This document shows, one piece after another, positions 18,743-27,705 of a DNA stretch of 64,000 nucleotides. A program made the position numbers and the translations under genes. This DNA comes from Candidatus Poribacteria bacterium (GTDB lineage: Bacteria > Poribacteria > WGA-4E > WGA-3G). The notes below the pieces were generated by a model, which was not told the origin of the DNA, did no database searches, and saw only the letters and a list, made by a program, of their open reading frames with translations. The stretch spans positions 31,797-95,796 of the forward strand of contig JAJDXV010000072.1 of NCBI GenBank assembly GCA_022823085.1, read 5' to 3'. The number at the start of each line of letters is the position of its first letter. The stretch's first letter is position 1.

Positions 18743-19546
18743 ATGCCGAATATAGATCGACGAATTGTTTTTATCTTGGTTGCGTTGGCGGTTATTATTC
18801 CGATGTTATTATCCATCAATTTACCCGTCTCGGTATCTGAACCGACGCAGAACTTCTATGATTATGTGGAAGCACTTCCTGCGGGTTCAACAATCATGAT
18901 TGCCTTTGATTATGGTCCCTCCTCTTTAGCCGAGCTGAACCCTATGGCAAAAGCGTTGCTAAAACAGTGTTTTGATAGAGATATACGCGTCATCGCTATT
19001 ACACTTGTTGTAGATGCGCCTACCTTAGCGAGTGCGCTTATACAACAAGTCGCTGCAGAGAAAGGGGCAGTGGACGGTGAAGATTACGTCTTTTTAGGCT
19101 TCCGTCCTGGAGCGGTGCAAGTGATTCTGGGCATGGGGACAGACATCGCCAGCGTCTATGATACGGATTATAACGGGACAGCTATCAGTGAGATCCCGAT
19201 GATGCAAAATATTACGAACTATGACCAAATTGATCTTCTGGTTGATTTCGCCTCCAGCGATACAGTAGAGTCATGGATTATCTACGCGAATGTCCAGTAC
19301 AACCAACAGATCGCCGCTGGGGTCACAGGTGTTATTATTGCACAGATGTTTCCGTATCTACAGACCGGACAGTTAGTTGGCTTGCTGTCCGGGATTTTGG
19401 GGGCGGCTGAGTACGAGAACCTCGTCGGCGCGCCTGCGAAAGGGATGCAATGGATAAATGTAGAATCGTTTGTGCATCTGTTGATCGTCGTATTGGTGAT
19501 CATTGGCAACATAACTTATTTTATTTACAGGACACGGGAGGAATAG
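18743..19546 (+). CDS. Uncharacterised protein with extracytoplasmic alpha/beta-looking domain flanked by TM helices; cassette gene 3
   Basis: N-terminal TM IVFILVALAVIIPMLL, soluble domain GSTIMIAFDYGPSSLAELNPMAKALLKQCFDRDIRVIAITL..., C-terminal TM LLIVVLVIIGNITYFIY. Confidence 0.75.
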   Translation: MPNIDRRIVFILVALAVIIPMLLSINLPVSVSEPTQNFYDYVEALPAGSTIMIAFDYGPSSLAELNPMAKALLKQCFDRDIRVIAITLVVDAPTLASALIQQVAAEKGAVDGEDYVFLGFRPGAVQVILGMGTDIASVYDTDYNGTAISEIPMMQNITNYDQIDLLVDFASSDTVESWIIYANVQYNQQIAAGVTGVIIAQMFPYLQTGQLVGLLSGILGAAEYENLVGAPAKGMQWINVESFVHLLIVVLVIIGNITYFIYRTREE

Positions 19547-19550
19547 TTTG

Positions 19551-20207
19551 ATGGATTGGAATTTAATCGGAATTTGGGTTGCAGCGTTTCTGACACTCTC
19601 CATCTACAGTGTTCTTTATCGAGACAACCCGTTCTACCGGTTTGCTGAACATCTCTTTGTAGGCGTGTCTGTCGGATACGGGATTGTTCTTTCTATATAC
19701 CAAGGACTTGTTCCCTTTGCCTTGAAACCGTTATGGGAAACGGTAACAACGGGCGCGCCAGAAGGTTTCATTAAACTAATCCCGATCTGTATTGGGCTGC
19801 TGTTTTTTGCGCGCTTGTCCCCTCGGCATACATGGCTCATCCGCTATCCGATTGCGATTCTTATCGGATTTGGCTCAGGCATTGCGATTCCGAATGTGCT
19901 CCGCGCCAACATATTTGAACAGACGCGCGGAACGATCGCACCCTTTGCAGAGATCGCTGCCGGAACGCTCTCTGGTTGGGGGATTTTCGAGGCAATTCTT
20001 ATGGTTGTCGGCGTGATTTGCACACTCACCTATTTCTTCTTTTCCGTGGAACATCGGGGTCCCGTGAAATGGCTTTCAAAGGTCGGTATCGCCTTTCTCA
20101 TGATAGGGTTCGGTTCGGCGTTCGGAAATACGGTTATGGGTCGTGTCGCGTTGCTCATTCAACGGGTCGATTTTCTATTAGGCGATTGGCTCAACATAAT
20201 CTCTTGA
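19551..20207 (+). CDS. Uncharacterised multi-TM membrane protein; cassette gene 4
   Basis: YRDNPFYRFAEHLFVGVSVGYGIVLSIYQGL...; hydrophobic throughout; starts 4 bp after the gene 3 stop. Confidence 0.75.
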   Translation: MDWNLIGIWVAAFLTLSIYSVLYRDNPFYRFAEHLFVGVSVGYGIVLSIYQGLVPFALKPLWETVTTGAPEGFIKLIPICIGLLFFARLSPRHTWLIRYPIAILIGFGSGIAIPNVLRANIFEQTRGTIAPFAEIAAGTLSGWGIFEAILMVVGVICTLTYFFFSVEHRGPVKWLSKVGIAFLMIGFGSAFGNTVMGRVALLIQRVDFLLGDWLNIIS

Positions 20208-20216
20208 GTTAGCCAA

Positions 20217-20284
20217 CAGCAGTCAGCAGTCAGCAAAGAGGGAAACGGGTCTATCAAGTCTTTTTCTTACTGGAAACTGGAAAA
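20217..20284. repeat. Heptad-repeat hairpin element
   Basis: CAGCAGTCAGCAGTCAGC-aaagagggaaacgggtctatcaagtctttttctta-CTGGAAACTGG. Loop matches the element at 22634-22722. Confidence 0.65.
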
Positions 20285-20324
20285 TTCTTCTAACGAATCT
20301 CTCTTTTTTTAACCAGGACGATTA

Positions 20325-20408
20325 GCCGAAACGAAGTGGAGGCGGATAAACGGAGAACGACGCACCTACCGCGAAAACCCTAATCGAACCGCAAGGAAAA
20401 ATTAAAAA
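20325..20408 (+). repeat. Dispersed 5' leader module, copy D, ending at the ATG
   Basis: GCCGAAACGAAGTGGAGGCGGATAAACGGAGAACGACG...CTAATCGAACCGCAAGGAAAAATTAAAAAATG. Confidence 0.75.
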
Positions 20409-21251
20409 ATGAAACTCGGATATAGCACTTGGGGAATGCCTACCGTTCCCATAGATACTGCCATCTCTCATTTAGCGAGCCTCGGATACGATGGCGTTGA
20501 ACTCACCATCATTCCACGGTTTACGACTGAGCTTAGCACGCTCGATGCTGCGGAACGGAAACGGATTGCGTCTCTGTTGGAACAACATAACTTGGCACTA
20601 CCCGCCATCGCTGCACATTCGAGTCTGCTGGATATGGATCCAGAGGCACACGCAAAGAATATGTGGCGGTTGAAAGGTGGTGTTGATCTGGCAGTGGAGC
20701 TTGCACAAGGTGATGCGCCGCCTGCTGTCAACACGACTCCGGGGGGCAAACCTGAGGATTGGGATAGAAACAAAGATTTCCTTGCGGCGCGCGTCGGCGA
20801 ACTCGTCGAGTATGGCGCGTCACGCGGTGTTACCATTGCTATGGAACCCCACGTCGGGGCAATCGTTGACACGCCTGCCAAGGTGCTTGAACTCCTCGAA
20901 ATCGTTAACTCTCCTTACCTCAAAGTCAACTTTGACATCAGCCATTTCGATATCATCGGTATGTCAACGGAAGAGACTGTATCGGCACTGGCAGCGGTAT
21001 CGGCGCATACGCATGTCAAGGATCAACGCGGCATTGCTCCTGACCACGAGTTCCTGATTCCGGGTGAGGGGCCTTTCGATTATGTTGATTATCTCAAAAG
21101 GATGCAAGCGCACGGTTACGACGGGTTTATCACGGCTGAGGTGAGTTTTATGGTGCAGGCCCGTGAAGATTACGACCCGCTTGCTGCTGCGACATTCTCT
21201 TACGAGACCCTCTCAAACGCCTTTAAGGAAGCCGGAATTAAGCGAGGATAA
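20409..21251 (+). CDS. Sugar phosphate isomerase/epimerase family TIM barrel protein
   Basis: LASLGYDGVELTI; VTIAMEPHVG; YLKVNFDISHFDI; HTHVKDQRG; GEGPFDYVDYLKRMQAHGYDGFITAEV. Confidence 0.88.
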   Translation: MKLGYSTWGMPTVPIDTAISHLASLGYDGVELTIIPRFTTELSTLDAAERKRIASLLEQHNLALPAIAAHSSLLDMDPEAHAKNMWRLKGGVDLAVELAQGDAPPAVNTTPGGKPEDWDRNKDFLAARVGELVEYGASRGVTIAMEPHVGAIVDTPAKVLELLEIVNSPYLKVNFDISHFDIIGMSTEETVSALAAVSAHTHVKDQRGIAPDHEFLIPGEGPFDYVDYLKRMQAHGYDGFITAEVSFMVQAREDYDPLAAATFSYETLSNAFKEAGIKRG

Positions 21252-21253
21252 CG

Positions 21254-22648
21254 ATGGGAACCCCGAACATTCTTTTTTTAATGACAGATCAGCAGCGTTG
21301 GGACGCGATGGGGTGCAGCGGCGATTGGGTGCAGACCCCGAACCTCGATCGCATCGCGAGTGAAGGCGTTCAATTCACGAATTGTGTTACCACGTCACCC
21401 GTCTGTATCCCGACACGGCTTAGTTTAGCGACAGGCTTGTATCCACATAATACCGGCGTTTGGAACAATATGGGACATACCCTGTTGGCGGAAACGCCGA
21501 CATGGATGCAAGCGATGCAGGCTGCAGGTTACCGCACAAGTCTTTTCGGGAAGACGCATCTACACCCACACAGTGGTGATTTGCGTGATCGCGAAGGCTT
21601 AATGAATGCTTACGGGTTGGACGATATAAACGAAATCGGCGGACCGCGGGCGAGTGCCAGGACCTTATCTCACATGACAGCGATGTGGGAAGATAAAGGG
21701 GTCTGGGAAGCATACCGCGCCGATTATCGGGAACGGTTCAGCACAAAACCGCACCTCGTGCGGCCATCAACGTTAGCGTTTGAAGACTACGCCGATGTGT
21801 ATGTCGGGCAACAGGCGAAGCGATACCTACAGAACTACGATCGTCAGGAGCCGTGGTGTTGCTGGGTCAGCTTCGGAGGTCCGCATGAACCCTGGGATAC
21901 GCCGGAACCCTACGCCAGCATGTATGATCCGGAAACGATGCCACCGGCGATACCGCGTCCACCTGTCGGAGAACGTCCGCACGGACACTTAGATAGATTA
22001 ATGCAGCGGATGAATCCGAAGTTTGAACCCGGTGAAATCGGGAGGCTCCGCGCGAATTATGCAGGCAATGTCACGCTGATTGATGATCAGATCGGTGAAA
22101 TTATTGAGGCAATTGCGGCACGCGGTGAACTTGATAACACAGTTATTGTGCATACGTCTGACCACGGTGAGATGAACGGTGATTATGGATTGATCTATAA
22201 AAGCAACTTCTTGAATGGTGCGGTTCGGATACCGTTACTTGTACGGACACCTAAGGCATCGGGGTCGCAAACCACTCCTACAGGGAGTCTCTGCGATAGT
22301 CCTGTGGAATGGATTGACATCGGGCCAACGCTTGTTGAATTAGCGGGTGGCGAGTTGGTGCATCGTCAATTCGGGAAATCGTTGTGTCCGGTGCTAACGC
22401 AACCTGAATCAACACACCGTGATTTCGCGATCTCTGAGATAGAGGGTGAGATTATGTTGCTCAATCAGGAGTGGAAGGCTGCGCTGAATGCAAACGGCGA
22501 AGTCTATCTCTTGTTTGATGTGCAAAACGACCCAAATGAGACCGAGAACCTCGCCGGTAGACCTGAAGTTGCGGATATTGAAACGGCGTTGCGTCTGCAA
22601 ATTTTAGAACGACTTGTACAGACGCAACTGCAAGTCAGTAACCAGTAA
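21254..22648 (+). CDS. Sulfatase family protein (Cys-type)
   Basis: NILFLMTDQQRWDAMGCSG...TPNLDRIASEGVQFTNCVTTSPVCIPTRLSLATG (CxPxR formylglycine motif); HTSDHGEMNGDYGL. Confidence 0.92.
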   Translation: MGTPNILFLMTDQQRWDAMGCSGDWVQTPNLDRIASEGVQFTNCVTTSPVCIPTRLSLATGLYPHNTGVWNNMGHTLLAETPTWMQAMQAAGYRTSLFGKTHLHPHSGDLRDREGLMNAYGLDDINEIGGPRASARTLSHMTAMWEDKGVWEAYRADYRERFSTKPHLVRPSTLAFEDYADVYVGQQAKRYLQNYDRQEPWCCWVSFGGPHEPWDTPEPYASMYDPETMPPAIPRPPVGERPHGHLDRLMQRMNPKFEPGEIGRLRANYAGNVTLIDDQIGEIIEAIAARGELDNTVIVHTSDHGEMNGDYGLIYKSNFLNGAVRIPLLVRTPKASGSQTTPTGSLCDSPVEWIDIGPTLVELAGGELVHRQFGKSLCPVLTQPESTHRDFAISEIEGEIMLLNQEWKAALNANGEVYLLFDVQNDPNETENLAGRPEVADIETALRLQILERLVQTQLQVSNQ

Positions 22649-22722
22649 CCAGTGGCCAGTTAAGAGGGTAACGGGTCTATCAAGGTCTTTTCTTAACTGT
22701 AAACTGTAAACTGTTAACTGGA
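22634..22722. repeat. Heptad-repeat hairpin element
   Basis: CAGTAACCAGTAACCAGTGGCCAGTTAAGAGGG-taacgggtctatcaaggtc-TTTTCTTAACTGTAAACTGTAAACTGTTAACTGG. Confidence 0.8.
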
Positions 22723-22767
22723 AACTTGAAAAGGCGAAAACTGAAGATTTCACACTACGAGAAAAAT

Positions 22768-22983
22768 ATGGCAAACATTACCGAAATTGTAAACGACTTT
22801 GGCGAAAATATTGTTCAGGTAGATGGTGATATTCCTGTTGACCTACCAGCGAAGGATGGGGACAGGTTTCTTTTCATCAGTTACGATCAGAGTTTCCTAA
22901 CGCACGGCTTGCACAAGTACCCTGCTAAATTTTTCCCAGAGTTACCGCGTTGGTTCATCACCTTGCTTGTTCCTGTTCTTTAA
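22768..22983 (+). pseudogene. 5' fragment of a DNA methyltransferase gene (truncated)
   Basis: DRFLFISYDQSFLTHGLHKYPAKFFPELPRWFI resembles the N-terminal region preceding motif I of DNA methylases. Homology stops at ~22960, where the 3' end of the opposing VWA gene begins; no catalytic motif remains. Confidence 0.6.
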
Positions 22984-25228
22984 TTCGCTCTGCGTTCTGC
23001 ACGAGTGCTAACAATTCCTCACTGCGTTTCTCGGCTTGCGCTTCATCTTTTGCGACAACTTCTGGATGCTGTTCCAAGATCGCTTTCAGCGTCTGTCGGA
23101 CGGTTTTTAGGCAACCGTTTTTCACCCAGAAACTTTCGCGTAGGATTTCAGCGAACTGTGCGATGGTCGCAGCGAATTGCACTCCGGGTGAAGCCTCTTC
23201 AAACCTGTCTTTAAGGTCTTCAACACGGAAATTCTCGCTGACCTCCGTTACTTTCTCCGTGCCAGGATCTTCATAACGGATGGCGACTTTTGCGAGTTTA
23301 CCGCTGTTAACACCCTTGTTGAGTTTGACTTCATAGAGTGCGGTGACGCTGTGTCCGGCTCCGATCTCGCCGGCATCCGCCTCATCGTTACGGAAATCCT
23401 CATGTTTCATCTGCCGGCTTTCATAACCGATCAGCCGAAACTGTCTAACCGTGTCTGGGTTGAACGCAACCTGTACTTTAGCGTCTTTGGCAATAATTTG
23501 TAGTGTGCCGGTGAGGTTCTCGACAAAGATACGCCGCGCCTCACTCAGGGTATCAACATAGGCGTAATTTCCGTTGCCTTTCTTCGCGAGTTCCTCCATG
23601 AGAACATCATTGTAATTCCCCATGCCGAAACCGACTGTGGTTAAGAAGATACCATCGTCATCAACATGGTCGCGAATCTCTTTGAGAAGTTGATCTGGTG
23701 CTGTTTGTCCAGCATTCGCAACGCCATCCGAACAGAGAATCACGCGGTTGATGCAATCGCTCTCTGCATTCTTGCGAGCGAGTTCATATCCCTTATGAAT
23801 CCCGTCTTCAAGGTTTGTCACACCTTCAGTACACAAGGACTCAATCCTTTCCAAGATGTGTTCGCGGTTCACAACGCTGGTATGTGGGAGTACGACCCGA
23901 GCGTTAGTGCCATAGACAACAATGCCGATCTTATCGGCCGGGCGGAGTTGTTTTACCAAAAGTCGCAACGCCTTTTTCACGAGTCCCAACCGATTTTCCA
24001 TACCCATTGAACCGGAGACATCGATTACGAAAGTGAGTACAGCATCCTTTCGATCAACATCTGGGACGACGCGCCCTTGAATACCGATGCGCAGTAACTG
24101 ACGGCGTTTGCCTTCACCGAATTTGGAGGGTGCGCCCTCAAGATGCAGTGCGAAAGCAGCATCTGTCGGGGGTGTATAATCGTAATCGAAAGCGTTGATG
24201 AATTCCTCGACCCGTACGGCTTCTGTTGGTGGTAAATTGCCGTCTCGGAGGTAGCGGCGCATCACGGAATAAGAGGCACTATCAGCATCCATACCGAATG
24301 TTGAAAGGTTATCATCTTCAGGATCAATAAACGGGTTCGTGCCGTGTCCCTTGAAAAAAACATCGTGGTAAGCCGCACCGTTGGGCGGACGCAAAAGTCC
24401 TGGCGACGATATCGGTGCGCTGAACGTTTGGTGTACTACCTCCGGTCTCCTGAACATAGGGCTTCTTGGTGTTGGTGGAGGTTCGGGAATAACATCAGAA
24501 AGCACCATTGGCTCGCTTATATTCGCGCGAATCGGCATGTCCTGAGACATGAGCTCTATTTGATCGAAATTGCTGTCTGTAAACGCATAGCGACAGACGA
24601 AATCCGAATCTAATTCTGCACCGGAGGCGTAGTAAGCCACGTTCGCGCTTACATAGTCTTGCACAACCGTAACATCGTGCGATGGGGATTCAATGTCTCC
24701 AATTGCTTGTTCGCTCCTGATATCTATTGACATCAAGAAACTTTCAACGGGTTGATTCGCTCGTAAATGATGTGTGTACACCAAGCCGTTGTCCGTTTCC
24801 TCAGTCCGCTCAGTATACTTGATTTGAACGCGACACTCACCGTCGGCAGCAATTGCGGCGATCTCTGCTTGCAACGCGGAAGTGCCGATTGCCTGTAGCA
24901 TTTGCAAGTCTCGCGCTTGTAGAACGCGCTTGTAGAATTTGGTTAACTTCTGTCCTTCCAGCAACTGTGATTCCGTGAGATTGCCACAAATGCGAATCTC
25001 GGTATTTTTTTGTTTCGCGCCAGCCGGTAGTGGAAATAGAAAAAGACCACCGATAGGAACGTTGTTTGGATTACTGAAAACGAGATCTACTTCAGTTGTT
25101 GCGAATCGGTCATCAATTGAGACGTTCACGTGATAACGCTCAACCATCAGTTTTTGAAAGTGAGATGCCTGCGTCTCTGATGGGACAAATAGGCCCCTCA
25201 CGAGTGTGTGGAATTCCAATTGTGTCAT
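22958..25228 (-). CDS. VIT + von Willebrand factor type A (YfbK-like) domain protein
   Basis: VIT-like N-terminus (SIDDRFATTEVDLVFSNPNNVPIGGLFLFPLP); DAVLTFVIDVSGSMGMENRLGLVKKALRLLVKQLRPADKIGIVVYG; YfbK-like region FIDPEDDNLSTFGMDADSASYSVMRRYL. Confidence 0.9.
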   Translation of the reverse strand: MTQLEFHTLVRGLFVPSETQASHFQKLMVERYHVNVSIDDRFATTEVDLVFSNPNNVPIGGLFLFPLPAGAKQKNTEIRICGNLTESQLLEGQKLTKFYKRVLQARDLQMLQAIGTSALQAEIAAIAADGECRVQIKYTERTEETDNGLVYTHHLRANQPVESFLMSIDIRSEQAIGDIESPSHDVTVVQDYVSANVAYYASGAELDSDFVCRYAFTDSNFDQIELMSQDMPIRANISEPMVLSDVIPEPPPTPRSPMFRRPEVVHQTFSAPISSPGLLRPPNGAAYHDVFFKGHGTNPFIDPEDDNLSTFGMDADSASYSVMRRYLRDGNLPPTEAVRVEEFINAFDYDYTPPTDAAFALHLEGAPSKFGEGKRRQLLRIGIQGRVVPDVDRKDAVLTFVIDVSGSMGMENRLGLVKKALRLLVKQLRPADKIGIVVYGTNARVVLPHTSVVNREHILERIESLCTEGVTNLEDGIHKGYELARKNAESDCINRVILCSDGVANAGQTAPDQLLKEIRDHVDDDGIFLTTVGFGMGNYNDVLMEELAKKGNGNYAYVDTLSEARRIFVENLTGTLQIIAKDAKVQVAFNPDTVRQFRLIGYESRQMKHEDFRNDEADAGEIGAGHSVTALYEVKLNKGVNSGKLAKVAIRYEDPGTEKVTEVSENFRVEDLKDRFEEASPGVQFAATIAQFAEILRESFWVKNGCLKTVRQTLKAILEQHPEVVAKDEAQAEKRSEELLALVQNAERIKEQEQAR

Positions 25229-25520
25229 GGAATATCTCCTTTATTATTTTTTTCTTTCGGTTACTTGATACGTGAAAGTATAGATGACTCAAGTACTTTT
25301 GGTCGGGTTTGTGCCTGCAACGCGCGAATACAATGAAAGGGCGTGCTTTTTCAACGTCTATACATTTAATAAGACGTTGAATTTTATGGTAGGTTTAGAT
25401 ATGTGGTACTTTATTTTTTGTGACAAGTCCGGTAGGTTCGGTTGAACGGAAACCTACCAAAAATCGCACATAGCACAGAGTCTTCAAGGAACCGAGAAAC
25501 CTGAAATCACCACAAACCGA

Positions 25521-25572
25521 GTGAAACCCAACGCATTATAATACCCATACGGTTTGGGATGTTGGGTTTCAC
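25521..25572. repeat. Long inverted repeat between the VWA and SDR genes
   Basis: GTGAAACCCAAC (25521-25532) and GTTGGGTTTCAC (25561-25572), perfect 12-bp arms. Confidence 0.75.
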
Positions 25573-25636
25573 TACACCTATCTACCCGAACGGTCCATTG
25601 AAGAACCGAACACTATGTGTATAAGTGGTCGGTAGG

Positions 25637-26350
25637 TTAGGCTCTGCCGTAAACGGGGATCGCAGCACCGTTGATGATAGTGGCATCATCGGAAGTGAGG
25701 AAGCATATCACTTTGGCGACATCTGCCGGTGCGACCCATCGGTCGTGCTCTTCGTCCGGCATGGCTTCCCGGTTCGCGGGGGTATCCATGATGCTCGGCA
25801 TAATGGCGTTGACATTCACACCGGAGTCCATGACTTCAGCAGCTAACGATTCCGTCAAGGTCCGGACACCACCTTTCGAGACGCAATAGGCACTCAACCC
25901 CGCTTCGCCTTTTAAGCCGGCGCGTGCAGAGACGTTAATAATCTTTCCGTAACTTTGTGCCGTCATGTGCGGAATTGCAGTCTTACAGCAAAGGAAGACC
26001 GATTTGAGATTGAGGTTCATCATGAAATCCCATCTGTCCTCTTCGAGTTCCGCTGTCGGGATTCCGCCGACGAACCCACCGACGATGTTTACCAAGACAT
26101 CTAAGGAGTCAAATTCGGATATGAATTCCGCAATAGTTTTCTGGACTTCGGCTTCCTCGGTAACATTTGCGAAAAGGAAGGTAACATCTTCACTGAGTTC
26201 AGGATTATACTGCTTGAAGCGTTCGACCTCTTCTTCAAATAGGTAAGTGACAGCGACAGTGTCGCCTTGGGCGAGGTAGGCTTTCGTGACAGCACTCCCT
26301 AATATACCGGTGCCACCGGTGATGAGGACGTTTCGGTTCTGTTTTGTCAT
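25637..26350 (-). CDS. SDR family NAD(P)-dependent oxidoreductase
   Basis: VLITGGTGILGSAVTKAYLAQG; GKIINVSARAGLKGEAGLSAYCVSKGGV. Confidence 0.9.
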   Translation of the reverse strand: MTKQNRNVLITGGTGILGSAVTKAYLAQGDTVAVTYLFEEEVERFKQYNPELSEDVTFLFANVTEEAEVQKTIAEFISEFDSLDVLVNIVGGFVGGIPTAELEEDRWDFMMNLNLKSVFLCCKTAIPHMTAQSYGKIINVSARAGLKGEAGLSAYCVSKGGVRTLTESLAAEVMDSGVNVNAIMPSIMDTPANREAMPDEEHDRWVAPADVAKVICFLTSDDATIINGAAIPVYGRA

Positions 26351-26427
26351 TTTTGGATTTCTCCGTTTTGTTTAGAGTAGATTTTACAATTATTACTACA
26401 ATGTGAACTGGATTCCTCAGAAAATCT

Positions 26428-27549
26428 TTATGTGAGGGATTTGGCTATTTCATCAATCTTCTCCCTAAATTCAGTTATAGGGAGCAATTCAGAAGGCTTT
26501 TTGGTGAGTTTGAAAGTGGCAGACGAACCTTTATCCATAGTTGCCAAACGTCCGGCTTTCCCTTCCACGACCTCGCCTTTTCGCCAAGCATCAACAAATC
26601 CTCCATCTACTATGGCTTGTCGGATATGATACATGGAGATGTGCCTACAATTGTGGACAGCGAGATTGGAATAATGGTTCCAATTTGTGTTGTTCAATAA
26701 ATATTCAATTTTGTTGCGTTCCTTTTTTAGAATCAATCCATATCCACAACCGTAACGGACTTCCGCGAAATCTTGGACAAGTTCAGGAGGTTCGTTGTAG
26801 AATGTTCTTTGGAGAAAATAATCGGCTTCTTTCATCCGATTTTGCCCGCAAAGCCGCTCTTTACGGATATCTACGGTAAATAAATCTATCCAATCATTAC
26901 ACGTCTTGGCTGCTTGTATACGATTTACACCACGTCTCCATACTTGCCAGAGGGTATTAAGTTTAACCGCATTTCTATTTATATCTACGAAAGCGTTAGA
27001 TGGTAACTGTTTAGACAAAATTAGTTCTGCACCTCTTACTCTATACTTAGGACTGCCTTTGCCATTGCTTTGAAATGCCATAGGTAATATGAAACCGATG
27101 TAGTCAGCAAAGGTTGCTGAATGATTTAGAAAAGCAAGGGCAAGCCATGCGCGATAACCGAACGGCGGATTCCCCATAACAGCATAGTGATTTTGGGTAT
27201 CCGATGGACTCCAAGTCAAATAATCTTCACCTATAAACTCGGGGCGCGTGGGTAGTATATCAATACCAATCCGGCGATTTTCTGGCATCAGATTATAAAA
27301 TACGCCAGTGCCAGCACTTGGCTCAATAAATTGATAGTTCTTTAGGTTTACACCATCCGTTTGCATTATGGAATATAGGCTTTCACTACATTCGTGTGCT
27401 ATGTCAGGATCTGTGTAAAAGCAATCCAAATCGACCTCTTCTTGGTCCACCCACGTTGGGATCAAGTCACATTTTTGCCAAGATTGGTTCCGGATTGCTT
27501 TTGCCTGTTCAATTGTTCTTATCGGAAGTATTTTCTGATAAACGTCCAT
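26428..27549 (-). CDS. N6-adenine DNA methyltransferase-like protein (orphan)
   Basis: FIEPSAGTGVFYNLMPENRRIGIDILP (motif I-like) and YAVMGNPPFGYRAWL (NPPF motif IV). No adjacent restriction gene recognised. Confidence 0.75.
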   Translation of the reverse strand: MDVYQKILPIRTIEQAKAIRNQSWQKCDLIPTWVDQEEVDLDCFYTDPDIAHECSESLYSIMQTDGVNLKNYQFIEPSAGTGVFYNLMPENRRIGIDILPTRPEFIGEDYLTWSPSDTQNHYAVMGNPPFGYRAWLALAFLNHSATFADYIGFILPMAFQSNGKGSPKYRVRGAELILSKQLPSNAFVDINRNAVKLNTLWQVWRRGVNRIQAAKTCNDWIDLFTVDIRKERLCGQNRMKEADYFLQRTFYNEPPELVQDFAEVRYGCGYGLILKKERNKIEYLLNNTNWNHYSNLAVHNCRHISMYHIRQAIVDGGFVDAWRKGEVVEGKAGRLATMDKGSSATFKLTKKPSELLPITEFREKIDEIAKSLT

Positions 27550-27705
27550 AACAAAACACTATCCTTTCAATAGTTATATTGACGCGTCGTGCTGGTTAAC
27601 CTATAGTATATTTGAGGGAATTACCTAACTAATAATATCTAAAATCTAAAACGTCCATCGCGTATATTAGTATAGCATATATGATGGCATTTTTGCGAAT
27701 ATTCT

